Below, piece by piece: positions 19,853-28,853 of a stretch of 64,000 bases of DNA. A program made the position numbers and the translations under genes. The notes beneath the pieces are model-generated. The model ran no database searches. It saw nothing but the letters and a program-made list of their open reading frames with translations, and was not told where the DNA came from. The stretch's first letter is position 1. Every line of letters begins with the position of its first letter. Source of the DNA: Tsukamurella sp. M9C (GTDB lineage: Bacteria > Actinomycetota > Actinomycetes > Mycobacteriales > Mycobacteriaceae); contig NZ_JAIULG010000001.1 in assembly GCF_020169415.1 (NCBI RefSeq), positions 1 through 64,000 on the forward strand, given 5' to 3'.

Positions 19853-20830
19853 TCACTCCACGAGCGGCTGCTCCGCGACCTTCGCGAGGGTCGGCTCCAT
19901 CGTCTGCAGGAACCAGGCCCGGCTCAGCGACGTGGGCTGGTAGACCGAGTAGGTGAGGTCCAGGTCCGCGACCACGGCGGTGCCGCGTTGCACCTGCGGC
20001 AACGCCGAGTAGCCGGGCAGCCGCAGCAGGTCCTCGCCCGTCGCGCCGTTGGGGTAGATCGCCATGACGTTGGCGCCCACGCGGGGGAGCAGCTCCAGCG
20101 AGACCATGCCGCGGGTCGCGGGGTTGACGAATCGCGGCTCGTCGCGGATCGCCTTCGGCACCGTCAGCCCCAGCTCCCCGAGGAACAGGTTCGTCGGGTC
20201 CTGCGGGCTCGCGATCACGTTGAAGCTGGACGCCGCGGCCGCGTACTGCGCCACGAACCCCGTCTTCCCCTGTAGGCCCGGGTACCGGTTCGCGAATCCC
20301 GTCACCAGGTCGTGATCGGCCGCGATCACCCGCTTCGCCTCGTCCTCCTTGCCGACGATCCGGCCGAGGGCGAGGAGCTGGGCGTTCCAGCCGGAGTCCG
20401 GGCCCGTGGCGGCGATGCCGCCGAGGACCTTGGTCACGCCGCTGACCGCGGCGAAGTTCTCGCCCTTGACCACCCGGTGGTCGCCGACGAACAGGTCCGG
20501 CTGGTACTTGGCGATCTCCTCGGCCGGCAGGCTCGTGGCGCCGGGCGCCTTGATCACCGGCACGTCCTTGAGCAGCTCGCGCTGCCACGCGGCGGGTAGC
20601 GGCTGGGTCAGCTGCACGATCGCGACCGGCTTGATGCCCAGGGCCAGCACGTTGTCGATCGCATAGCCCTGCGCCACGATCCGCTTCGCGCCCACGGGAT
20701 AGTCGATGGTGCCGTTGGCCTGGGCGATCGACACCGTCGAGGCCGACGGTGCCGCCGGCTCCGTCGTGCCCGATCCGCAGCCCGCGAGCAGGGCGAGCGC
20801 CGCGACGGCCGCCGCGAGGCGCCGCATCAT
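19853..20830 (-). CDS. Iron-siderophore ABC substrate-binding lipoprotein (copy 2)
   Basis: This 325-residue periplasmic-binding protein is of the FecB/FepB type. The signal peptide ends in the lipobox LLAGC (Cys18), followed by KRIVAQGYAIDNVLALGIKPVAIV, the first lobe typical of siderophore receptors. It is a clear paralogue of the upstream gene. Its ATG overlaps the upstream TGA (ATGA at 20830-20827), and a second ATG follows immediately, so the pair is translationally coupled. It probably delivers ferric siderophore to an ABC importer encoded elsewhere. Confidence 0.85.
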   Translation of the reverse strand: MMRRLAAAVAALALLAGCGSGTTEPAAPSASTVSIAQANGTIDYPVGAKRIVAQGYAIDNVLALGIKPVAIVQLTQPLPAAWQRELLKDVPVIKAPGATSLPAEEIAKYQPDLFVGDHRVVKGENFAAVSGVTKVLGGIAATGPDSGWNAQLLALGRIVGKEDEAKRVIAADHDLVTGFANRYPGLQGKTGFVAQYAAAASSFNVIASPQDPTNLFLGELGLTVPKAIRDEPRFVNPATRGMVSLELLPRVGANVMAIYPNGATGEDLLRLPGYSALPQVQRGTAVVADLDLTYSVYQPTSLSRAWFLQTMEPTLAKVAEQPLVE

Positions 20831-21828
20831 GCCACCGCCTGCTGCTGCGCCGCGTTGACGAGGAGCGGCTCCAGCTGCGGCAGGATCCATTCGCGACTCA
20901 GCGGGGTGGGCTGGTTCAGCGCGATCACGGTCTGCAGGTCCACCACCTGGGTGGCGCCCGAGGTCACCTGCGGCAGGCCCGCGTAGCCGGGCAGGCGCTG
21001 CAGATCCGCCGCGGTGGCGCCGTTCGGGTAGATCACCATGAGGTTCGAGGCGATCTGGGGGAGCAGCTCCAAGGAGACCGGGGTCCGGCCGCCCTGCTGG
21101 CCCGCACCGACGGCGAAGCGCGGGTTGTCCTTGATCGCCTTCGGGAGGGTCATCCCCAGCTCGGCGAACATGGTGTTCGTCGGGTCGGCGGCGGAGGAGA
21201 CGAAGTTGAACGTGCTCGACGCGGCGATGTACTGCGCGAGGACCGCCGACTTTCCCCGCAGTCCCGGATGCCGCTCGCGGACGGCGGCGAACCGGGCCTT
21301 GTCGTCCGCGAGGATCTTCGTGACGGCGTCCTGCTTGCCCAGGATCTGACCGAGGGCCTTGAGCTGGACGTCCCAGGCCGCGCTCGTCCCGTTCTCGCTG
21401 ATGCCGCCCAGCACCTTGGTGACGGCGGACAGCCGCTCGAAGGTGGGCCGGTCGACCACGTAGTTGTCGCCGGCGAACAGCTCGGGGCGGTACTTCGCGA
21501 TCTCCTCGACCGGCATGGACTTCTTGTCCGGGGACTTGATGATCGGGATGCCGTCGAGCTGTTTGCCGTGCCAGGGCGCGGGCAGCGGCAGCCCGCCCTC
21601 CACCACGGCGACGGGCTTGATGCCGAGGGCCAGGATGTTGTCGATCGAGTACCCGGTGGCGACGATGCGGGTCGGGCCGACGGGGAACTCGGTGACCCCG
21701 TTGACCTGCGTGATCGTGACGGTGCTCGCCGCGGGGGCGGCACCGTCGGAGCCCGATCCACCGCACGCCGTCGTGACCAGCCCGACCACCGCCACCGCGG
21801 CGACGAGCGCCGAGTTGAACCGCCTCAT
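20827..21828 (-). CDS. Iron-siderophore ABC substrate-binding lipoprotein (copy 1)
   Basis: This 333-residue protein has a signal peptide with the lipobox TTAC (Cys22) and the two-lobed FecB-type fold, aligning along its length with the downstream paralogue (both contain LALGIKPVA, EEIAKY, AVTKVLGGI and YPNGAT). The ATG at 21828 follows GGAGGG. An IdeR/DtxR-like iron box sits about 20 bases upstream, so expression is probably repressed when iron is sufficient. No permease or ATPase gene is nearby. Confidence 0.88.
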   Translation of the reverse strand: MRRFNSALVAAVAVVGLVTTACGGSGSDGAAPAASTVTITQVNGVTEFPVGPTRIVATGYSIDNILALGIKPVAVVEGGLPLPAPWHGKQLDGIPIIKSPDKKSMPVEEIAKYRPELFAGDNYVVDRPTFERLSAVTKVLGGISENGTSAAWDVQLKALGQILGKQDAVTKILADDKARFAAVRERHPGLRGKSAVLAQYIAASSTFNFVSSAADPTNTMFAELGMTLPKAIKDNPRFAVGAGQQGGRTPVSLELLPQIASNLMVIYPNGATAADLQRLPGYAGLPQVTSGATQVVDLQTVIALNQPTPLSREWILPQLEPLLVNAAQQQAVA

Positions 21829-21847
21829 GACACCCTCCATCGAATAG

Positions 21848-21866
21848 GAAGGTAAGACTAGCCTAA
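21848..21866 (-). promoter_or_regulatory. IdeR/DtxR-type iron box
   Basis: The minus-strand 19-mer TTAGGCTAGTCTTACCTTC matches the consensus TTAGGTTAGGCTAACCTAA at 14 of 19 positions. It covers a potential -10, TAGTCT, and lies upstream of the tandem siderophore-binding genes. It also overlaps the stop codon of the preceding small membrane gene. Confidence 0.75.
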
Positions 21867-22228
21867 TCTCCTCTCGGAGTGGCGGCCGATCGGTACCAGA
21901 GGTAGGCGGCCAACGGGATGACGGCCGCGAACAACACCGAGTACAGGACCCCGACCGGGGTCCGGGCCGAGAACAGGCCGTGGTCGCTGTAGAACAACGC
22001 GGCCAGCGGAAGCCCAACGGCCGCCATGTATCCCAGCGGACGCCCGAGGAAGACGCACACGGCGATCACGGCGTACGCCAGCGCCGCACCGATGGAGCCG
22101 GCCGACGTGTTCGTCACCGGGGACTCGAGCGCTTGCGCCACGTGCGCCACCGTCACGACCGTCAGCAGCAGGCCGAGCGTCACCCTCGCGAGCCGGGGGC
22201 GCGGACGTGACCCGTCGACCACTGCCAT
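21863..22228 (-). CDS. Small four-helix membrane protein (paralogue pair, distal)
   Basis: This 121-residue hydrophobic protein has four potential membrane segments and no recognised domain. It resembles the next gene upstream: both have an N-terminal segment with HVA/HLA, a central LG(R/E)..GY(M/L)AA motif and an acidic-Tyr loop. The ATG at 22228 has GGAAAGGAA upstream. Its stop codon lies inside the iron box of the next gene, so read-through into the siderophore genes is possible. The function is unknown. Confidence 0.65.
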   Translation of the reverse strand: MAVVDGSRPRPRLARVTLGLLLTVVTVAHVAQALESPVTNTSAGSIGAALAYAVIAVCVFLGRPLGYMAAVGLPLAALFYSDHGLFSARTPVGVLYSVLFAAVIPLAAYLWYRSAATPRGD

Positions 22229-22316
22229 CCGCCGATTCCTTTCCGAAAGACCGTGCTCGGAATGCTACGACGACTACTGCTGTCAGACCGGTCGAGCGAG
22301 CTGCGCGGCCCGCGGC

Positions 22317-22688
22317 CTACCGGCAGCACTCCTCCCGCATGGTCGCCCGGATCACGAACACGGCAACCGGAACGACGAGGAGGTCGACCACCGGGTCCAT
22401 CGCGTCGATCGGATTCCCGTAGTAGGCGAACGATCGGTAGTCGCCGAGCAGTATCAGCCCGATCAACGGGAAGATCGCCGCTGCGAGATACCCCCATCGC
22501 TCACCGAGCAGCACCATGCCCAGGAGGACCAGGTACACGATGCCGAGGCCGGCGCACGACGCGTCGTCCGCGGCGCAGGGCAACGAGCCGATCCGGGCCA
22601 GATGGACGAACGCCGCCACCGCCAGGAGCCCGGCGAGCAGGAGGCGGCTCGGGGGATGCCCACTGAGTGCGCGCTTGACGACGGTCAT
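22317..22688 (-). CDS. Small four-helix membrane protein (paralogue pair, proximal)
   Basis: This 123-residue hydrophobic protein has four potential membrane segments and a CAADDASC loop after segment 1, ending in EECCR. No family is recognised. The ATG at 22688 follows GGAGCGACGAG. It diverges from a MarR gene across 108 bp that contains three inverted repeats, so the regulator probably controls this gene and its paralogue downstream. Confidence 0.65.
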   Translation of the reverse strand: MTVVKRALSGHPPSRLLLAGLLAVAAFVHLARIGSLPCAADDASCAGLGIVYLVLLGMVLLGERWGYLAAAIFPLIGLILLGDYRSFAYYGNPIDAMDPVVDLLVVPVAVFVIRATMREECCR

Positions 22689-22703
22689 CTCGTCGCTCCT
22701 TAT

Positions 22704-22772
22704 TTGGTCAGTCCGACCTGACCAAGATACGACAACACCTGTTGTCACGCACGTCGGAGTGACAAGTCCGAC
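22704..22772. promoter_or_regulatory. Three palindromic operators between MarR gene and membrane gene pair
   Basis: There are three inverted repeats in a row: TTGGTCAG-N6-CTGACCAA (22704-22725), GACAACA-CC-TGTTGTC (22731-22746) and GTCGGA-N8-TCCGAC (22753-22772). They fill the divergent intergenic region and are natural binding sites for the adjacent MarR protein. The three sequences differ from one another, so more than one regulator may bind. Confidence 0.65.
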
Positions 22773-22796
22773 AATCGTCCGGCTAACCTGACCATC

Positions 22797-23273
22797 ATGT
22801 CCAGGGGGAGATCCGCCACCGATGCGCTGACCATCGTCGATCCGGGACCCGGGGCGCGCATCCACCTGCTCGCCCGCCGGGTCGGCGCGATCGTCGCCGA
22901 CCAGCTCCTCGACGAGGTCCATCAGCACGATTCCCGCCTCCGCACCGGGCACATGCGGGTGCTCGCGCTGATCGACGCCGAACCGGTGCGGATCGTCGAC
23001 GTGGCGGCCCACCTGGGAACCACCAAGCAGACCGTCGCGCCCACCGTCGACGAGCTCGTGGCCTGGGGCTACGTGGCGCGCACCGTCGACGAGAACGACC
23101 GGCGCGCGCGCATCCTGACGCTGACGCCCGAGGGCGAGGAGCTGACCGCGGCGATGCTCGGCCGGTCCGTCTCGCTGGACGAGGAGTTCGGCCGGCTCCT
23201 CGGGGACGACGTCGAGGTGTGCCGATCCGCGCTGTGGCGGATCATCGAGTCACAGCGGGCGCCGCGCGACTGA
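22797..23273 (+). CDS. MarR-family transcriptional regulator
   Basis: This 158-residue winged-helix regulator has the recognition segment VRIVDVAAHLGTTKQTVAPTVDELVAWG, the wing DENDRRARILTLTPEGEEL and terminal dimerisation helices. TAACCT (22784-22789) ends 7 bases before the ATG, suggesting a leaderless transcript. Its own promoter lies beside the palindromes, so autoregulation is likely. It converges with yqgE with only 2 bases between stop codons. Confidence 0.87.
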   Translation: MSRGRSATDALTIVDPGPGARIHLLARRVGAIVADQLLDEVHQHDSRLRTGHMRVLALIDAEPVRIVDVAAHLGTTKQTVAPTVDELVAWGYVARTVDENDRRARILTLTPEGEELTAAMLGRSVSLDEEFGRLLGDDVEVCRSALWRIIESQRAPRD

Positions 23274-23275
23274 CG

Positions 23276-23905
23276 TCAGTTGACCGAGACGTCCACCGGG
23301 TGGGTCGCGAGCAGCGCGGTCGGCAGGCCCTGGCGGCGGAGCACCCTGCCCCACAGGTCCACCCGCGCGGGCACCAGTACGTCGGTGTGCAGGGATCCGC
23401 AGGGGATCCAGTCGTCGCGCTCGAGCTCATCGTCGAGCTGCCCCATGCCCCAGCCGCTGTACCCGGCGAAGACACGCACGCCGTCGAGCAGCTCGTCCAT
23501 CATCTCCACGTCGGAGTCGAGGTCCACGAGCACCACGCGGCCGGTGACGGGCTGCAGGCCGCGGATGCCGTTCACGTCGACGCCGGCCTTGACCACGCCC
23601 AGGCACAGCGCCGCGGACTGATTGACCGGCCCGCCGACGAAGACCGCCTTCGGCTTGGCCGCCAGATCGTGCCACCGGGGGAGCACCCCGTGCACCGCGG
23701 ACTCGCTGGGTCGGTTCAGGACCACGCCCAGGCTGCCCGACTCGTTGTGCTCGATCAGGTAGACGACGGTGCGCGAGAACGTCGGCTCGACAAGCTCCGG
23801 GGAAGCGACCAGCAGCGTGCCCGACGACACCTCGAAGCCCGCGCTCCCGGACTCGCCGGAGGACGCGCCACCCTGCGTCGGCTCATTCGAACGATCGGGA
23901 CCCAC
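23276..23905 (-). CDS. YqgE/AlgH family protein (UPF0301)
   Basis: This 209-residue protein shows the conserved YqgE features: GTLLVASPEL near the N-terminus, FSRTVVYLIEHNESGSLGVVLNRP, FVGGPV and the late block FAGYSGWGMGQLDDEL. Its biochemical role is not established. The mycobacterial orthologue (Rv0038) lies beside the same MFS gene and near leuS, and that order is kept here. The N-terminal 25 residues are a non-conserved extension from the GTG at 23905, so a slightly later start is possible. Confidence 0.9.
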   Translation of the reverse strand: MGPDRSNEPTQGGASSGESGSAGFEVSSGTLLVASPELVEPTFSRTVVYLIEHNESGSLGVVLNRPSESAVHGVLPRWHDLAAKPKAVFVGGPVNQSAALCLGVVKAGVDVNGIRGLQPVTGRVVLVDLDSDVEMMDELLDGVRVFAGYSGWGMGQLDDELERDDWIPCGSLHTDVLVPARVDLWGRVLRRQGLPTALLATHPVDVSVN

Positions 23906-23979
23906 ATCCCCATCATCGCACGTCGACCACCATCGGGGTCCGCCGACGCGGAAGCGCCCGCGCCGATACGCTGTAACCC

Positions 23980-25308
23980 GTGACGACCAGCGGAACGGAT
24001 GCGCCCGCCGCCGCTGCGAAGCCGGCGTGGCGGACCTTCCGCGACCTGCCCGACCTGCTGCGTCTGCTCGGCGTCCGCCTCCTGAGCCAGTACGCGGAGG
24101 GCCTGTTCCAGGCGGGGCTCGGCACCGCCATCGTCTTCAACCCCGAGCGCAACGCCACCCCGGCCGCGATCGCCACCGGCCTCGCCGTGCTGCTGCTGCC
24201 GTACTCCGTGATCGGGCCCTTCGCGGGCGCCCTGCTGGACCGCTGGGACCGGCGCCGCGTCTTCATCGTGGCCAACCTGGTGCGCGCGCTGCTCATCGCG
24301 GCGTGCGCGGGGGTGCTCGCGTCGGGGGCGGGGGAGACGGCGATCTTCGTCGTCGCGCTGGCCGTCGGCGGCGCCGGCCGCTTCGTGGCGTCCGGCCTTT
24401 CCGCCGCGCTGCCGCACGTCGTCGACCGGCCGCAACTCGTCGCGATCAACTCCCTGACCACGACCATGGGAGCCGGCGCGACCGCGGTGGGCGCCAGCAC
24501 GGCCGTCGGGTTGCGGGCGATCTTCGGCTCCGACGACGGGGGCGGCGCCTGCGTCCTCGCCGTCGCCGTGCTCGTCGCGGTCCTCGGCGCGGCGCTCTCC
24601 ACCCGCTTCCCCGTGGGCGTCCTCGGCCCCGACCACGACGTCTCCGGCAAGCACGAGAAGCCCGCGACCGCCCTCAGCGACGTCGCGGCCGGCCTCGCGC
24701 ACGGGGCCCTCGCGGCGTGGCGCGCACCGTCGGTCACGGCGGCGCTGACCGGCATGGGGGCGCACCGCACCGTCTTCGGGTTCAACACGATGATGCTGCT
24801 CCTGCTCACCCGGCACCACTTCACCGACGGGACCCTGGGCCTCGCCGGTTTCGGCTCGATGGCCGGCGCGACCGCGCTCGGCATGTTCGTGGCCGCCGTG
24901 TTCACGCCCTTCGCGGTGGCCCGGTGGGGACGCCGCAACACCGTGGTCGGGGCGCTCGTCGTCGCGTGCCTCACCCAGCTCACGGTGCTCTCCCTGAATT
25001 TCGTGATGCTGGTCGTCGCCGCCGCGGTGCTCGGCCTCGCGGGTCAGGTGGTGAAACTGTCGGGCGACGCGGCCATGCAGCTCGACGTCCCCGACGAGCG
25101 CCGCGGCCAGGTCTTCGCCTTCCAAGACGCCCTGTTCAACGTCACCTTCGTGGGCGCGGTGGCCTTCGCGGCCGCGGTGGTCCCGTTCGACGGCGTCTGC
25201 CGCCCGCTCGCCGCCTTCGGCGCACTGCTGTACGCCGTCGCCGTGGGAGTCGTGGTCCTCCTGTACCGACGAACGGGAACCGCGGAGGCCGCCGGCGCGT
25301 CCAATTGA
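23980..25308 (+). CDS. MFS transporter (Rv0037c-like)
   Basis: This 442-residue protein has 12 membrane segments and the motif-A region GALLDRWDRRRVFIVAN between segments 2 and 3. The position beside yqgE and the architecture match the Rv0037c group of mycobacterial MFS proteins, whose substrate is unknown. The GTG at 23980 has TACGCT (23967-23972) ending 7 bases upstream, so it is probably leaderless. The next gene starts one base after its stop, so the two are co-transcribed. Confidence 0.85.
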   Translation: MTTSGTDAPAAAAKPAWRTFRDLPDLLRLLGVRLLSQYAEGLFQAGLGTAIVFNPERNATPAAIATGLAVLLLPYSVIGPFAGALLDRWDRRRVFIVANLVRALLIAACAGVLASGAGETAIFVVALAVGGAGRFVASGLSAALPHVVDRPQLVAINSLTTTMGAGATAVGASTAVGLRAIFGSDDGGGACVLAVAVLVAVLGAALSTRFPVGVLGPDHDVSGKHEKPATALSDVAAGLAHGALAAWRAPSVTAALTGMGAHRTVFGFNTMMLLLLTRHHFTDGTLGLAGFGSMAGATALGMFVAAVFTPFAVARWGRRNTVVGALVVACLTQLTVLSLNFVMLVVAAAVLGLAGQVVKLSGDAAMQLDVPDERRGQVFAFQDALFNVTFVGAVAFAAAVVPFDGVCRPLAAFGALLYAVAVGVVVLLYRRTGTAEAAGASN

Positions 25309-25309
25309 T

Positions 25310-25855
25310 ATGGGGGACGAACTGATCGAGTACTGGTTCGGCGACGGAGACCGTGGTGTCACCCGCTGGACCTCGCCCGCGGTGCAGGGGTCCGTCCTGC
25401 TCGACTTCGACGGGGACGGCCGGATCGACGACGCCATGGTCGATCTCGACCGGGACGGCCGGGCCGACGTGGCCGCGCTCGATCTCGACGACGACGGGAC
25501 CCGCGAAGCAGCCTTCCGCGACGACGGCTCGGGCCGCTGGGCGCAGCCCACGACGGCGCCCGGCTCAGGCCCCGGACCCGGGTCGACGGGGCCGGGTGGC
25601 GGTGCCGACGGGACGCCCGGTGCAGCGGGAACACCGGCGCGGGCGGCACCGTCGGCCTGCCCCATCCCCGGCGTCACGGGCGCACAGGCCCCCGGACCCG
25701 AGAAGCCGGTTCGGGTCGTGCCCGTGCCCGCGGAACCGGGGCAGCCGGCCCGGCAGGCCGTCGCCGACACGGACGCCGACGGTGCGCCCGACGTCCTGCT
25801 CTTCGACACCGACGGCGACGGGACGGCGGACGGCGCGACCGATCTGCAGCAGTAG
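25310..25855 (+). CDS. Acidic protein with DxDxDG calcium-binding repeats
   Basis: This 181-residue protein has no signal peptide. It has three consecutive acidic loops, DFDGDGRID (32-40), DLDRDGRAD (45-53) and DLDDDGTRE (58-66), spaced 13 residues apart. A Pro/Gly-rich linker follows, then two more loops near the C-terminus (DTDADGAPD and DTDGDGTAD). These resemble EF-hand-like/thrombospondin type-3 calcium loops. It starts 1 base after the MFS stop, which suggests coupling to that transporter. No family name can be given with confidence. Confidence 0.7.
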   Translation: MGDELIEYWFGDGDRGVTRWTSPAVQGSVLLDFDGDGRIDDAMVDLDRDGRADVAALDLDDDGTREAAFRDDGSGRWAQPTTAPGSGPGPGSTGPGGGADGTPGAAGTPARAAPSACPIPGVTGAQAPGPEKPVRVVPVPAEPGQPARQAVADTDADGAPDVLLFDTDGDGTADGATDLQQ

Positions 25856-25900
25856 GAATCAGATCTTTCGCTTCCTGTGCGCGGCGGATACGCTGGCCGC

Positions 25901-26400
25901 ATGCGGAAGACCGTCCGGACCGCCGCGGCGGCCACCCTCCTCACCACGTCGCTGATCACCGCCACGGGCCCCGCCACCGCCGCGCCCACGCCGGCGCCGA
26001 AGCCGGGGAACACGGTGGTCGTCGACGTCCGGACCACGGTCTTCCTGACCAGCGAGGCCCCGCCGCGGACCACGGTGTACGCCGACGGACGCATCATCAC
26101 CAAGGCCGTCGCGCCCGGGTCGCGGCTCGTCCAGCTGCAGGGCAAGCCCGCCGATGTCGCGGACCTGCGCGCCATCACCGAGCGCGTGCTCCGGAATCAG
26201 CCGCAGTACGACCGGAAGGCGCAGATCTTCGACGGCTGGATCGTCTCCGCCACCGTGCGCACCACGGACGGAGCGGTGCTCAAGGCCACCGTCGACAACC
26301 CCGAGCCGCGCGGATGGTCGGCGTTGTCCAAGCTCCCGAGCGAGCTGGACAAGCGGATCGCCGCGATCCCGGGACCGCGCACGCCGTACACCGCGCCCCG

Positions 26401-26404
<4 letters not shown>
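25901..26404 (+). CDS. Small secreted protein of unknown function
   Basis: This 167-residue protein has an N-terminal signal peptide (basic start, hydrophobic 8-22, likely cleavage after ATAA near residue 28). The mature part is a beta-rich region of about 130 residues with no recognised domain. The ATG at 25901 is preferred over the upstream GTG at 25877 because TACGCT (25889-25894) ends 6 bases before it, and because it begins a proper signal peptide. Its TAG stop shares the tetramer CTAG with the stop of the convergent pcnA gene. Confidence 0.7.
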
Positions 26405-27873
<1,469 letters not shown>

Positions 27874-27947
27874 GACCGACCAGTCTACTGCCGGGGGAAA
27901 ACGCGACGGTGGCGTATGGGAGCGCAACCGGCCAGTAGCATCGGGGG

Positions 27948-28853
27948 GTGACCTCCGCCGAATCCGCCGACTCCTCGGGCCGCCCGCAGCGCCCGGGTCC
28001 CGTCGGCGACTCCGCGGGCGGAGCGCCCTCCCGACCGCGGCGTCGGCGTCGCCGCGGGGGCCGCGGGCGCGGCCGCGGCCAGCTCTCGGCCGTCACCGAT
28101 CAGCAGGCGAAACCGGAGGCCGACGGCGCACCGTCGGAGCCCGCCCCCGCCGCGAAGCCCGCCCGTAAACAGGGCACCCCCACGTCCAAGGCCAAGCGTC
28201 CCGTGCCCGGGCGGGCCCGCCCCGACCCGCGCATCCGCACGGTCCGCGAGACCTCTGCGGGCGGCCTCGTCGTGGCCGGGCTCGACGGTGCCGACGAGCT
28301 GCGGGCCGCGCTCATCGGGCGCGTCGACCGCCGGGGCCGCACCCTGTGGTCGCTGCCGAAGGGGCACATCGAGACGGGCGAGACCGCCGAGCTCACCGCG
28401 ATCCGCGAAGTCGCCGAGGAGACGGGCCTCACCGGCTCCGTACTGGCGCCGATCGGCAAGATCGACTACTGGTTCGCCGTCGAGGGCCGCCGCGTGCACA
28501 AGACGGTGCACCACTTCCTGCTGTCCTGGGAGAGCGGCGACCTCTCGACCGAGGACTACGAGGTCTCCGAGGTGGCGTGGGTGCCGCTGGCCGAGCTCCC
28601 GACCCGGCTCACCTACTCCGACGAGCGCAAACTCGTCGCCACCGCGCGCACCGTCATCGACGACCTGACCGCCGACCCGGACGAGCTGGCCACCCGGTTG
28701 GCCGCCGCCCCGCGCAGCGAGCCCACGGCGTACGAGCGCGCCGCGGCCGAGCGCAACGCCGTCCGCAACGATCCGCCGAAGCCCCGCCGCCGGCGCGGCG
28801 GGAGGCGCTCCCGCGGGCGCCGCGGCGGTGGTGGCGGGAGCGGTCAGACGTGA
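27948..28853 (+). CDS. Nudix hydrolase with arginine-rich termini (MutT4-like)
   Basis: This 301-residue protein has a complete Nudix box at 139-161 (G-x5-E-x7-REVAEETG), which binds Mg and cleaves nucleoside diphosphate-linked substrates. Both ends are strongly basic and disordered ([16 protein letters not shown] at 29-44 and a similar C-terminus), suggesting nucleic-acid contact. The position matches Rv3908 (mutT4). The GTG start has TAGCAT (27936-27941) 6 bases upstream, so it is probably leaderless. Its TGA overlaps the GTG of the next gene (GTGA), so translation is coupled. Confidence 0.9.
   Translation: MTSAESADSSGRPQRPGPVGDSAGGAPSRPRRRRRRGGRGRGRGQLSAVTDQQAKPEADGAPSEPAPAAKPARKQGTPTSKAKRPVPGRARPDPRIRTVRETSAGGLVVAGLDGADELRAALIGRVDRRGRTLWSLPKGHIETGETAELTAIREVAEETGLTGSVLAPIGKIDYWFAVEGRRVHKTVHHFLLSWESGDLSTEDYEVSEVAWVPLAELPTRLTYSDERKLVATARTVIDDLTADPDELATRLAAAPRSEPTAYERAAAERNAVRNDPPKPRRRRGGRRSRGRRGGGGGSGQT

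Noticed and set aside
20831-21766. Upstream extension of siderophore-binding copy 2 into one 637-residue protein
   Set aside because: The extension runs out of frame through copy 1. The ATG at 20830 with signal peptide and lipobox is the real start.
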